The notes beneath the pieces are model-generated. The model did no database searches, was not told the origin of the DNA, and saw only the letters and a program-made list of their open reading frames with translations. The position numbers were made by a program, and so were the translations under genes. Of a stretch of 64,000 nt of DNA, positions 50,824-59,679 are shown in pieces (within the stretch, counting starts at the first letter, position 1; the number at the start of each line of letters is the position of its first letter). This stretch comes from Amycolatopsis albispora (GTDB taxonomy: Bacteria; Actinomycetota; Actinomycetes; Mycobacteriales; Pseudonocardiaceae). The stretch spans positions 7,006,001 through 7,070,000 of the forward strand of contig NZ_CP015163.1 in NCBI RefSeq assembly GCF_003312875.1, read 5' to 3'.

Positions 50824-51930
50824 GTGCACATCGTCCAGCTCGCCAACTTCTACGGGCCGCGGTCGGGCGGGCTGCGCACCGCGCTGCACCACCTCGGCGC
50901 CGGGTACGTCGCGGGCGGTCACGAGGTGACGCTGGTGGTGCCGGGGCGGCGTTACGCCGAGGAGGTGCTGCCCACCGGGGTGCGCCGGTTCCAGCTGCCG
51001 GCGCCGCGGATCCCGGGCACCGGCGGGTACCGCGCGGTCGATCCGCACCGCGTGCGCTGGGTGCTGCGCGGGCTGCGGCCGGACCGGCTGGAGGTGTCCG
51101 ACCGGCTGACCCTGCGTGGCATGGGGACCTGGGCTCGCAGGCACGGCGTGCCGAGCGTGGTCATCTCGCACGAGCGGCTGGACCGGCTGCTGGAGCAGTT
51201 CCTGGTGCCCGCGCCGGTGGCCAGGCACTGGGCGGACGCGGCGAACCGCCGGATGGCGGGCAGTTACGACACGGTGGTCTGCACCACCGCCTTCGCGCGG
51301 GCCGAATTCGACCGGATCGGCGTGCCGAACGTGCGCCGGGTGCCACTCGGCGTGGACCTGCTGGCGTTCGCCCCGCACCTGCGCGACCACGCGCTGCGCG
51401 CCGAACTGCTCGGCGGCGCCGACGCGCTCATCGTCCACTGTGGACGGCTGTCGCCGGAGAAGCACGTGGAACGCAGCGTGGACACCGTGGCCGAGCTGAC
51501 CGAGTCCGGAGTGGACGTCCGGCTGGTGGTGGCCGGGGACGGGCCGCGGCGGCGGGCGCTGGAGCGCCGGGCCCGCGGGCTGCCGGTGACCTTCCTCGGC
51601 TTTGTCAGCGAACGCGCCGAGGTGGCCAGGCTGCTGGCGTCGGCGGACGTCTCGCTCGCGCCCGGCCCGCACGAGACCTTCGGCCTGGCCGCGCTCGAAG
51701 CTCTCGCGTCGGGCACGCCCGCGGTGGTCTCGGCGTCGTCCGCGCTGCGTGAAATCGTGCGGCCGCCCGGTGGCGCGGCCGTCGACGACCACGCACCCGC
51801 CTTCGCCGCCGGGGTCACCGCCGTGCTCGACCGGCCGGAACCGGAACGCCGCGCGGCCGCCAGGTCGCGGGCCGAGCAGTTCACCTGGCCGAGCGCGGTC
51901 CGGGGCATGTTGCGCGTGATGGGCGGGTAG
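50824..51930 (+). CDS. GT4-family glycosyltransferase
   Basis: A 368-residue paralogue of the preceding enzyme: HIVQLANFYGPRSGGLRTALHHLGAGYVAGGHEV, VHCGRLSPEKHVERSVD, LVVAGDGPRRRALERRA and HETFGLAALEALASGTPAVVSASSALREIV. Starts at the base after the previous stop, so the two enzymes probably act in turn in one glycolipid pathway. Donor and acceptor sugars are not evident. Confidence 0.86.
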   Translation: MHIVQLANFYGPRSGGLRTALHHLGAGYVAGGHEVTLVVPGRRYAEEVLPTGVRRFQLPAPRIPGTGGYRAVDPHRVRWVLRGLRPDRLEVSDRLTLRGMGTWARRHGVPSVVISHERLDRLLEQFLVPAPVARHWADAANRRMAGSYDTVVCTTAFARAEFDRIGVPNVRRVPLGVDLLAFAPHLRDHALRAELLGGADALIVHCGRLSPEKHVERSVDTVAELTESGVDVRLVVAGDGPRRRALERRARGLPVTFLGFVSERAEVARLLASADVSLAPGPHETFGLAALEALASGTPAVVSASSALREIVRPPGGAAVDDHAPAFAAGVTAVLDRPEPERRAAARSRAEQFTWPSAVRGMLRVMGG

Positions 51931-51947
51931 CGACGTAATGTGGCGGC

Positions 51948-52652
51948 ATGTCCCGAGCCAGCCTCGACAAGGATCCGCACGAAGTCGCCGCCATGTTCGA
52001 CGGCGTCGCCGACGGGTACGACCGCGCGAACTCGTTCATGACCTTCGGCTTCGACCGCCGCTGGCGGATCACCACCTCGCGGGTGCTCGACGCCAAGCGC
52101 GGTGAGAAGGTGCTCGACCTGGCCGCCGGCACCGGCGTGTCCACCACCGAGTACGCCGCGAACGGCGCGTGGTGCCTGGCCGCGGACTTCTCGCTGGGCA
52201 TGCTGCGCGCGGGGCTGCACCGCAAGGTGCCGATGGTCGCCGCGGACGCGCTGCACCTGCCGTTCGCCGACGGCAGCTTCGACGCCGCCACGGTCTCGCT
52301 GGGCATCCGGAACTTCGTCGACACCAAGGCCGCGCTGCAGGAGCTGGCGCGGGTGGTGCGGCCGGGCGGGCGGCTGGTCATCTGCGAGGTGTCCACCCCC
52401 ACCTTCCCGCCGATCCGGTTCATCTACCGCAAGTTCATGCTGCGGCTGCTGACCTGGGTCGGCCGCCGGGTCTCGTCCAATCCGGACGCCTACGGCTACC
52501 TCGCCGAATCCATGCTGACCTGGCCCGCGCAACGCGAGTTCGGCGAGATCATCGCCTCCGCCGGCTGGACCGACGTGGAGTGGATGAACCTCACATTCGG
52601 CGTCGTAGCAATCCATCGGGCCACCAAGCCGCCCGTACACTCGCCTGCATGA
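51948..52652 (+). CDS. menG: Demethylmenaquinone methyltransferase
   Basis: S-adenosylmethionine-dependent last step of menaquinone synthesis (also called MenH or UbiE). The 234-residue protein has DKDPHEVAAMFDGVADGYDRANSFMTFGFDRRWR, the SAM motif VLDLAAGTGVSTTEYAANGA, DALHLPFADGSFDAATVSLGIRNF and LARVVRPGGRLVICEVSTP. It overlaps the reductase gene by four bases, tying methylation and tail reduction together. Confidence 0.94.
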   Translation: MSRASLDKDPHEVAAMFDGVADGYDRANSFMTFGFDRRWRITTSRVLDAKRGEKVLDLAAGTGVSTTEYAANGAWCLAADFSLGMLRAGLHRKVPMVAADALHLPFADGSFDAATVSLGIRNFVDTKAALQELARVVRPGGRLVICEVSTPTFPPIRFIYRKFMLRLLTWVGRRVSSNPDAYGYLAESMLTWPAQREFGEIIASAGWTDVEWMNLTFGVVAIHRATKPPVHSPA

Positions 52653-53932
52653 ACAGTCTTCAGCAGCGCGATGCCGAGGTGATCGTGGTGGGCGCGGGCC
52701 CGGCGGGCTCCACCGTCGCCACCTATCTCGCCAGGGCCGGCGTGGACGTGCTGCTGCTGGAGAAGACGGTCTTCCCGCGCGAGAAGGTCTGCGGTGACGG
52801 GCTCACCCCGCGTGGCGTGAAGCAGCTGATCGACCTGGGCATCGACACCAGCGAGGACGCGGGCTGGGTGCACAGCCGCGGCCTGCGCATCCTCACCGGG
52901 GACCTGACCCTGGAGCTGGACTGGCCGGAGCTGACCAGCTACCCGCCCTACGGCGTTTCCCGCACCCGCCAGGACTTCGACGACCTGCTGGCGAAAACCG
53001 CGGTCAAGGCGGGCGCGCGGCTGCTGGAGCGCACCACGGTCACCGGCGCGATCACCGACGCCACCGGGCGCGTGGTCGGCGTCGAAGCGAAGACCGGCGA
53101 GGACAAGCGCGAGGTCAGCTACCGCGCGCCGCTGGTGCTGGCGTGCGACGGCGTGTCCGCGCGGCTCGCGCTGAGCGTGGGCATCGGCAAGAACGAGAAG
53201 CGCCCCATGGGTGTGGCCGTGCGGCGCTACTACAAGAGCTCGCGGCACGACGACCCGTTCATCGAAGGTCACCTGGAGCTGTGGGACCGCAGCGATCCCG
53301 CGCGCCCGAAGCTGCTGCCGGGTTACGGCTGGGCGTTCCCGCTCGGCGACGGCACGGTGAACGTCGGCCTCGGCATGCTGTCCACCTCGAAGGCCTTCCG
53401 CAGCACCGACTACCGCGCGCTGCTGCGCCAGTGGCTCGACGGCACGCCCGAGGAATGGGGCTACCGCGAGGAGAACGCGATCGGCAAGGTCGGCGGCGCC
53501 GGGTTGCCGATGGGCTTCAACCGCACCCCGCACTACCGCGACGGCCTGCTGCTGCTCGGCGACGCGGGCGGCATGGTCAGCCCGTTCAACGGGGAGGGCA
53601 TTTCGGCCGCGATGGAGTCGGCGCAGCTGGCCGCCGAAGCCGTGGTCCAGGCGCTCGCGCGGCCGGAAGGCTCCTCGCGCGAGCGCGCGTTGCAGGGCTA
53701 CCCGATGGCCGTCGCCGAGCTGATGGGCGGCTACTACCGGCTCGGCAACGTGTTCGCGAAGCTGATCGGCAAACCGGCCGTGATGCGGGCGGCGACCAAG
53801 TACGGGCTGCGCATCAACGCCCTGCTTCCCTTGGTGTACAAGGGACTTTCCGGCTGCTACGACGCGAAGGGCGGCGACGTGGTCGACCGCCTGATCGCCG
53901 CGGCCGCGCGCGCCACCCCCAGCCCGCGCTGA
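52649..53932 (+). CDS. menJ: Geranylgeranyl reductase family flavoprotein, menaquinone reductase MenJ-like
   Basis: The 427-residue FAD enzyme has an N-terminal dinucleotide fold (VIVVGAGPAGSTVATYLARAGVDVLLLEK), FPREKVCGDGLTPRGVKQLIDLG with the family Cys-Gly-Asp, and LLLGDAGGMVSPFNGEGISAAMES. It matches Rv0561c (MenJ), which saturates one isoprene of the menaquinone tail. Overlap with menG supports a menaquinone role. A palindromic repeat starts ten bases after the stop. Confidence 0.9.
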   Translation: MNSLQQRDAEVIVVGAGPAGSTVATYLARAGVDVLLLEKTVFPREKVCGDGLTPRGVKQLIDLGIDTSEDAGWVHSRGLRILTGDLTLELDWPELTSYPPYGVSRTRQDFDDLLAKTAVKAGARLLERTTVTGAITDATGRVVGVEAKTGEDKREVSYRAPLVLACDGVSARLALSVGIGKNEKRPMGVAVRRYYKSSRHDDPFIEGHLELWDRSDPARPKLLPGYGWAFPLGDGTVNVGLGMLSTSKAFRSTDYRALLRQWLDGTPEEWGYREENAIGKVGGAGLPMGFNRTPHYRDGLLLLGDAGGMVSPFNGEGISAAMESAQLAAEAVVQALARPEGSSRERALQGYPMAVAELMGGYYRLGNVFAKLIGKPAVMRAATKYGLRINALLPLVYKGLSGCYDAKGGDVVDRLIAAAARATPSPR

Positions 53933-53941
53933 GCGACCCCT

Positions 53942-53996
53942 GGACACGAATGTGGCTTTCGGGGCGAAATCGGCCCCCAAAGCCACATTCGTGTCC
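53942..53996. repeat. Palindrome copy R7 (GGGG-type variant)
   Basis: GGACACGAATGTGGCTTTCG and GGG (53942-53964) against CCCCCAAAGCCACATT and CGTGTCC (53974-53996): 23-base arms with one mismatch, nine-base loop. Likely the menG-menJ terminator. Confidence 0.87.
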
Positions 53997-54141
53997 TCGG
54001 CAGGCGGCCGCCTTCTCGGTTGGCGTGTGTTACCTCACACCGGACAAACCGTGTCAGCGCCTGGAATGGGCGCGTTCAGTCCCTTTGTCGCAGGTCTGCG
54101 AGCTGTGACGCAGTACGGGCGTTCCGTGATCACCCCGGAAG

Positions 54142-54160
54142 TTAGGTAAGCCTTATACCA
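54142..54160 (+). promoter_or_regulatory. Possible iron box upstream of nuo
   Basis: TTAGGTAAGCCTTATACCA resembles the DtxR/IdeR iron box (TTAGGTTAGGCTAACCTAA) in its left half. A weak match, noted because nuo proteins use much iron. The 470-base gap 53933-54402 otherwise holds R7, a TACACT -10-like box (54194-54199) and the two Rex operators. Confidence 0.3.
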
Positions 54161-54210
54161 CGGGGGATGGCGACAAGGGTGTGACTCGCGTCCTACACTG
54201 ACGCCGTGCC

Positions 54211-54228
54211 TTGTGAACCGCTTCACAA
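54211..54228. promoter_or_regulatory. Rex operator 1 upstream of nuoA
   Basis: TTGTGA-ACCGCT-TCACAA, a perfect match to the Rex consensus. It lies about 190 bases before nuoA and just downstream of the TACACT -10-like box at 54194-54199. Confidence 0.9.
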
Positions 54229-54242
54229 TAACGACGGCACGC

Positions 54243-54260
54243 TTGTGAACTTTTTCACAA
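54243..54260. promoter_or_regulatory. Rex operator 2 upstream of nuoA
   Basis: TTGTGA-ACTTTT-TCACAA, a second perfect consensus, centred 32 bases (three helical turns) from the first, so two Rex dimers could bind on one face of the DNA. Confidence 0.9.
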
Positions 54261-54402
54261 GCGGCCGCCGAGGTCGCGGGCCATAACGCACCGGCAGTAA
54301 GGCTGCCCTAACGCTCGGAGGTGTGATCCGGGTCGCTTAGGGTGCGCCACGAGGCACTCAGACCAAGTTCGATCGCAGCGGCGCGGAAGGGATGGACGAA
54401 CC

Positions 54403-54828
54403 GTGCTGGCGTTGCAACCACCACACTTCGCGGGACAACTCGCTCAGGGGGCCGCCGCTCCCACGTTGGACGTGTACCTCCCGCTGGTCATCCTGTTCGT
54501 GCTGGCGATCGCGTTCGCCGTGCTCTCGGTGCTGCTGGGCCCGCTCGTCGGCCCCAGCCGCTACAACAAGGCGAAACTTTCGGCCTACGAATGCGGGATC
54601 GAACCCTCGCCGCAGCCGGTGGTCGGCGGCGGCCGGATGCCGATCGCCTACTACGTCACGGCGATGCTGTTCATCCTGTTCGACATCGAGATGGTGTTCC
54701 TCTACCCGTTCGCGGTCTCCGCGGACGCGCTGGGCCTGTTCGGCCTGGTGGAGATCGTTCTGTTCATCGCCACGGTCGGTTTCGCCTACGCCTACGTGTG
54801 GCGGCGCGGCGGCCTCGACTGGAACTAG
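54403..54828 (+). CDS. nuoA: NADH-quinone oxidoreductase subunit A
   Basis: Small membrane subunit near the quinone site of complex I. The 141-residue protein has three helices and the conserved [20 protein letters not shown] loop (with the Cys of the active/deactive switch region), followed by [30 protein letters not shown] 54403. First gene of the nuo operon, preceded by tandem Rex operators. Confidence 0.95.
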   Translation: MLALQPPHFAGQLAQGAAAPTLDVYLPLVILFVLAIAFAVLSVLLGPLVGPSRYNKAKLSAYECGIEPSPQPVVGGGRMPIAYYVTAMLFILFDIEMVFLYPFAVSADALGLFGLVEIVLFIATVGFAYAYVWRRGGLDWN

Positions 54829-54837
54829 GGGCAAAGC

Positions 54838-55386
54838 ATGGGTCTCGAAGAGAAACTCCCGAACGGAATCCTGCTGGCCAGCCTGGAGGGCCTGGTCAAC
54901 TGGGCGCGCAAGAACTCGATGTGGCCCGCCACCTTCGGGCTCGCCTGCTGCGCCATCGAGATGATGACCGTCGGCGGCTCGCGCTACGACATCGCGCGCT
55001 TCGGCATGGAGCGCTTCAGCGCCACCCCGCGCCAGGCGGACCTGATGATCGTCGCCGGCCGCGTGACGCAGAAGATGGCGCCGGTGCTCCGCCAGATCTA
55101 CGACCAGATGGCCGAGCCCAAGTGGGTGCTGGCGATGGGCGTGTGCGCCTCGTCCGGCGGCATGTTCAACAACTACGCGGTGGTGCAGGGCGTGGACCAC
55201 ATCGTGCCGGTGGACATGTACCTGCCCGGCTGCCCGCCGCGGCCGGAGATGCTGCTCGACGCGATCCTCAAGCTGCACGCCAAGATCCAGGACGAACCGC
55301 TCAACGCCCGGCGCGCCGAACTGCGCGCGGCCAGCGGTGCCCGCACCGAGCTGATCCCGTCCTCCATCAAGTACGCGAAGAAGTGA
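54838..55386 (+). CDS. nuoB: NADH-quinone oxidoreductase subunit B
   Basis: Carries the terminal [4Fe-4S] cluster N2 that reduces menaquinone. Of 182 residues; the ligands C37-C38 ([11 protein letters not shown]), C103 (GVCASSGG) and C132 (PGCPPRPE) have the same spacing as in E. coli NuoB. The next gene overlaps its stop. Confidence 0.96.
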   Translation: MGLEEKLPNGILLASLEGLVNWARKNSMWPATFGLACCAIEMMTVGGSRYDIARFGMERFSATPRQADLMIVAGRVTQKMAPVLRQIYDQMAEPKWVLAMGVCASSGGMFNNYAVVQGVDHIVPVDMYLPGCPPRPEMLLDAILKLHAKIQDEPLNARRAELRAASGARTELIPSSIKYAKK

Positions 55387-56150
55387 CGCAGATGCCCGAG
55401 GAAGAAAAGCCGGTCCCCGGCGGAGAACAGTCCAGCGCCGAGCGCGCCGAGTCGGCCGAGCTGCGGCCCGCCGGCCCGCGCCCGGCCGAACCGGTGGTGG
55501 CCGGGCGCGAGCGCAAGGGCATGTTCGGCGTCTCCGGCACCGGGGACACCTCCGGTTACGGCGGCCTGCGGCTCCCGGCGTACTCGCCGCCCCCGGCGGA
55601 ACGCCCGTACGGCGGCTGGTTCGACGAGTTCGCCGACGAGTTCTTCGCCGCACTGGGCGAAAACGGCATCCCGGCCGAGGCGATCCAGCAGGTCACCGTC
55701 GACCGCGGCGAGATCACCTTCTACGTCGCGCGCGAGCACCTGCTGGAGATCTGCCGGACCCTGCGCAACGACGGCGGGCTGCGGTTCGAGCTGTGCAGCT
55801 CGGTCTCCGGCGTGGACTACGGCGTGGACGTGCCGCAGCGCCTGCACTCGGTCTACCACCTGACCTCGATGACCTTCCGCCGCCGCATCCGGCTGGAGGT
55901 CGCGGTGGACGTGGACGACCCGCACATCCCGTCCGTGGTCGAGGTCTACCCGACCGCCGACTGGCAGGAGCGGGAGGCCTACGACATGTTCGGCATCGTC
56001 TACGACGGCCACCCGGCGCTGACCCGGATCCTGATGCCGGACGACTGGGACGGCCACCCGCAGCGCAAGGACTACCCGCTCGGCGGGATTCCCGTGGAGT
56101 ACAAGGGCGCGGAGATCCCGCCGCCGGACCAGCGGAGGTCTTACTCGTGA
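55383..56150 (+). CDS. nuoC: NADH-quinone oxidoreductase subunit C
   Basis: Peripheral-arm subunit (30-kDa family). The 255-residue protein has a ~75-residue acidic/Pro-rich leader not found in short homologues, then [44 protein letters not shown] and the signature [48 protein letters not shown] 55383 overlaps nuoB; ATG 55392 is an alternative. Confidence 0.95.
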   Translation: MTQMPEEEKPVPGGEQSSAERAESAELRPAGPRPAEPVVAGRERKGMFGVSGTGDTSGYGGLRLPAYSPPPAERPYGGWFDEFADEFFAALGENGIPAEAIQQVTVDRGEITFYVAREHLLEICRTLRNDGGLRFELCSSVSGVDYGVDVPQRLHSVYHLTSMTFRRRIRLEVAVDVDDPHIPSVVEVYPTADWQEREAYDMFGIVYDGHPALTRILMPDDWDGHPQRKDYPLGGIPVEYKGAEIPPPDQRRSYS

Positions 56151-57532
56151 GCAGCACCGAAAAGATCTCGGACGTCGAGACCGGCACCGACACCTCGCCG
56201 TCCGGCTCGTCCAGCCAGCAGGCCTACGCCGAAGAGCGCCGCACCACCGAAGGCCCGGTCTACACGGTTTCCGGTGGTGACTGGGACGACGTGCTCTCCG
56301 ACGCCGAGCACGACGACCGCATGGTCATCAACATGGGCCCGCAGCACCCGTCCACGCACGGCGTGCTCCGGCTCGTGCTGGAGATGGAGGGCGAGACCGT
56401 CACCCAGCTCCGCTCGGTGATCGGCTACCTGCACACCGGGATCGAGAAGAACTGCGAATACCGGACCTGGACCCAGGGCGTCACCTTCGTCACGCGGATG
56501 GACTACCTGGCACCGCTGTCCACCGAGATGGCCTACTGCCTCGCGGTGGAGAAGCTGCTCGGCATCAAGGCGCCGCCGCGGGCCGAGCTGCTGCGCGTGC
56601 TGCTGCTGGAGATCAACCGGATCGGCTCGCACCTGGTCTACATCGCCACCGGCGGCATGGAACTCGGGGCCACCACGGCGATGACGCTCGGCTTCCGCGA
56701 GCGCGAAGAGGTGCTGCACCTGCTCGAGCACCTGACCGGCCTGCGGATGAACCACGCGTTCATCCGGCCCGGCGGGCTCGCCCAGGACATGCCGGAGGAC
56801 TACCAGGAGGCGGTGTCCGCCTTCGTCAAGACGATGGAGGAGCGGCTTCCGCTCTACGACAAGCTGTTCACCGGCCAGCCGATCTGGCGCAACCGGCTCA
56901 AGGACGTCGGCTTCCTGCCGGTGGACGCCTGCCTTTCGCTCGGCGTGACCGGACCGGTGCTGCGGTCGGCCGGGCTGCCGTGGGACCTGCGCAAGACCGA
57001 GCCGTACTCGCGGTACGACGAGTTCAAGTTCGACGTGCCGACCTCGACCGACGCGGACTGCTGGGCGCGCTACCTGATCCGCGTGCAGGAGATGCGCGAG
57101 AGCCTGAAGATCATCAAGCAGGCGCTGAAGAAGCTGGCCGACGAGGGCCCCGGCCCGGTGATGGTGGACGACGCGAAGGTGGCCTGGCCCGCGCAGCTGT
57201 CGCTGGGCAGCGACGGGCTCGGCAACTCGCTCGAGCACGTCCGCAAGATCATGGGCCAGTCGATGGAATCGCTGATCCACCACTTCAAGCTGGTCACCGA
57301 GGGCTTCAAGGTGCCGCCGGGCCAGGCCTACGTGCCGGTCGAGTCGCCGCGCGGGGAGCTGGGCGCGCACCTGGTCTCCGACGGCGGCACCCGCCCGATG
57401 CGCGTGCACATCAGGGAACCGAGCTTCGTGAACCTGCAGTCGATGCCCGCGATGGCCGAAGGCGGGCTGGTGGCGGACGTGATCGCGGCGATCGCGTCGA
57501 TCGACCCCGTGATGGGGGGAGTGGACCGATGA
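56147..57532 (+). CDS. nuoD: NADH-quinone oxidoreductase subunit D
   Basis: 49-kDa subunit forming the quinone cavity with NuoB. The 461-residue protein starts with a charged leader (~55 residues), then [47 protein letters not shown]-type and [25 protein letters not shown], ending with DPVMGGVDR. The family His and Tyr of the quinone site lie in GPQHPSTHG and in the middle part. Overlaps nuoC and nuoE by four bases. Confidence 0.95.
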   Translation: MSSTEKISDVETGTDTSPSGSSSQQAYAEERRTTEGPVYTVSGGDWDDVLSDAEHDDRMVINMGPQHPSTHGVLRLVLEMEGETVTQLRSVIGYLHTGIEKNCEYRTWTQGVTFVTRMDYLAPLSTEMAYCLAVEKLLGIKAPPRAELLRVLLLEINRIGSHLVYIATGGMELGATTAMTLGFREREEVLHLLEHLTGLRMNHAFIRPGGLAQDMPEDYQEAVSAFVKTMEERLPLYDKLFTGQPIWRNRLKDVGFLPVDACLSLGVTGPVLRSAGLPWDLRKTEPYSRYDEFKFDVPTSTDADCWARYLIRVQEMRESLKIIKQALKKLADEGPGPVMVDDAKVAWPAQLSLGSDGLGNSLEHVRKIMGQSMESLIHHFKLVTEGFKVPPGQAYVPVESPRGELGAHLVSDGGTRPMRVHIREPSFVNLQSMPAMAEGGLVADVIAAIASIDPVMGGVDR

Positions 57533-58389
57533 CCTCTTCGACGGAACGCCCGGAGCCGGGCCCCGACTACGCCGACCAGACGCACGTCGCGGCCGGTGGT
57601 GACGTGGACGTGCGCGGCATCGCCCCCGGCGACTCGGCGTCCATTTTGGACACCGCGGTGCTGGAGGACCCGTTCGGCCCCGACATCGTGGACAAGGCGC
57701 AGCAGATCATCGCGCGCTACCCGGTGAGCCGGTCGGCGCTGCTGCCGATGCTGCACCTGGTGCAGTCGGTGCAGGGCTACGTCACGCAGGAGGGCATCGC
57801 CTTCTGCGCCAAGCAGCTCGACCTGTCCGACGCCGAGGTCAGCGCGGTCGCCACCTTCTACACCATGTACAAGCGCCGCCCGTGTGGTGAGCACCTGGTC
57901 AGCGTCTGCACCAACACGCTGTGCGCCGCGCTCGGCGGGGACGACATCTACAAAAAGCTCCAGACGCACCTCGGTTCCGAGGAAAAGCCGCTGGGGCACG
58001 AGGAAACCGCGGGCACGCCGGGTGAGCCCGGCTCGATCACGCTCGAGCACGCGGAATGCCTCGCCGCCTGCGACCTCGGCCCGGTCATCCAGGTCAACTA
58101 CGAGTACTTCGACAACCAGACCACGGACAAGGCGGTCGCGCTGGTCGACGCGCTGCGGGCGGGCAAGAAGCCGGCCCCGACGCGCGGTGCCCCGCTGACC
58201 GACTTCAAGGGCGCGGAACTGCAGCTCGCCGGGTTCTTCCCGGAGGACGAGCAGACCTACCGCGCCGACGTGGACGGGCCGTCGCAGGCCGTGGAAACCC
58301 TGCGGGGCGCCCAGGTCGCGCAGGAGCGCGGCTGGACCGCGCCGGTGATGGAAGACGTGCCGCTGCCCGCCGTCGAAGAGAAGAAGTGA
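57529..58389 (+). CDS. nuoE: NADH-quinone oxidoreductase subunit E
   Basis: 24-kDa subunit with the [2Fe-2S] cluster N1a. In the 286-residue protein the ligands are in [16 protein letters not shown] (C-x4-C) and [22 protein letters not shown] (C-x3-C). N-terminal (~55 residues) and C-terminal (~70 residues) extensions exceed the E. coli protein (166 residues), as is usual in actinobacteria. Confidence 0.95.
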   Translation: MTSSTERPEPGPDYADQTHVAAGGDVDVRGIAPGDSASILDTAVLEDPFGPDIVDKAQQIIARYPVSRSALLPMLHLVQSVQGYVTQEGIAFCAKQLDLSDAEVSAVATFYTMYKRRPCGEHLVSVCTNTLCAALGGDDIYKKLQTHLGSEEKPLGHEETAGTPGEPGSITLEHAECLAACDLGPVIQVNYEYFDNQTTDKAVALVDALRAGKKPAPTRGAPLTDFKGAELQLAGFFPEDEQTYRADVDGPSQAVETLRGAQVAQERGWTAPVMEDVPLPAVEEKK

Positions 58390-58398
58390 GGCAAGCCG

Positions 58399-59679
58399 AT
58401 GGCTGACCCCATTACCCCGGTCCTCACCAAGCGCTGGCTTTCGCCGGAATCCTGGCGGCTGGCCACCTACGAACGCCTCGAGGGCTACACCGCGCTGCGC
58501 AAGGCGCTGGCCGGTACCCCGGAGCAGCTGGTCACGCTGATCAAGAACGCGGGCCTGCGCGGCCGCGGCGGTGCGGGCTTCCCGGCCGGTGTGAAGTGGT
58601 CGTTCATGCCGCCCAACGAGGACAAGCCGCACTACCTGGTGATCAACGCCGACGAGGGCGAGCCGGGGACCTGCAAGGACATCCCGCTGATGATGGCGGA
58701 CCCGCACTCGCTGATCGAGGGCTGCGTGATCGCCTCGTACGCGATGCGCTCGCACCACTGCTTCATCTACGTCCGCGGTGAGGCGCTGCACTGCATCCGC
58801 CGCCTCAACGCGGCCGTGCGCGAGGCATACGAAGCCGGCTACCTCGGCAAGAACATCGTCGGCAGCGGGTTCGATCTCGACATCACCGTGCACGCGGGCG
58901 CCGGTGCCTACATCTGCGGTGAGGAAACCGCGCTGCTCGACTCGCTGGAGGGCCGTCGTGGCCAGCCGCGGCTCAAGCCGCCGTTCCCCGCGGCCGCCGG
59001 CCTCTACGCCGCCCCGACCACGGTGAACAACGTGGAGACCATCGCCAGCGCGCCCTACATCGTCAACGCCGGTGCCGACTGGTTCCGCAAGATGGGCAGC
59101 GAGAAGTCACCCGGCCCGAAGATCTACTCGATCTCCGGGCACGTGACCAATCCCGGGCAGTACGAGTGTCCACTCGGGACGACGCTGCGCCAGCTGCTGG
59201 ACATGGCGGGTGGCATGAAGGACGGCATCCCGCTGAAGTTCTGGACCCCGGGTGGCTCGTCCACGCCGATGTTCACCGCGGAGCACCTGGACACCCCGCT
59301 GGACTTCGAAGGCGCCGCCGAGGCGGGCTCGATGCTCGGCACCACCGCGGTGATGGTGTTCAACGAGACGGTTTCCGTGCCGTGGGCGGTGATGAAGTGG
59401 ACGCAGTTCTACGAGCACGAGTCGTGCGGCAAGTGCACGCCGTGCCGCGAGGGCACCTACTGGCTGGCGCAGATCCTCGAGCGCATGGTCGAGGGCCGGG
59501 GCACCGAGGCCGACATCGACACCCTGCTCGACGTCTGCGACAACATCCTCGGCCGCTCGTTCTGCGCGCTCGGTGACGGCGCGGTCAGCCCGATCACCAG
59601 CGGTATCAAGTACTTCCGGGACGAGTTCCTGGCACTGTGTGAGAGCAACAAGCGCGAGCTGGTGGGAGCGCAGGCATGA
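58399..59679 (+). CDS. nuoF: NADH-quinone oxidoreductase subunit F
   Basis: 51-kDa NADH-binding subunit with FMN and cluster N3. In 426 residues: [18 protein letters not shown] (nucleotide), [26 protein letters not shown] (FMN), [25 protein letters not shown], and the cluster motif [22 protein letters not shown] with a late CALGDG Cys. This is where NADH enters, the same signal that Rex senses. Confidence 0.96.
   Translation: MADPITPVLTKRWLSPESWRLATYERLEGYTALRKALAGTPEQLVTLIKNAGLRGRGGAGFPAGVKWSFMPPNEDKPHYLVINADEGEPGTCKDIPLMMADPHSLIEGCVIASYAMRSHHCFIYVRGEALHCIRRLNAAVREAYEAGYLGKNIVGSGFDLDITVHAGAGAYICGEETALLDSLEGRRGQPRLKPPFPAAAGLYAAPTTVNNVETIASAPYIVNAGADWFRKMGSEKSPGPKIYSISGHVTNPGQYECPLGTTLRQLLDMAGGMKDGIPLKFWTPGGSSTPMFTAEHLDTPLDFEGAAEAGSMLGTTAVMVFNETVSVPWAVMKWTQFYEHESCGKCTPCREGTYWLAQILERMVEGRGTEADIDTLLDVCDNILGRSFCALGDGAVSPITSGIKYFRDEFLALCESNKRELVGAQA

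Noticed and set aside
15999..53996. CRISPR array
   Set aside because: The palindromes are single or clustered without regular spacers, kilobases apart, and no cas gene is present.
55383..56150. Frameshift or fusion in nuoC because of its long leader
   Set aside because: The acidic Pro-rich N-terminal extension is in frame and start context is good; longer NuoC proteins are usual in actinobacteria.
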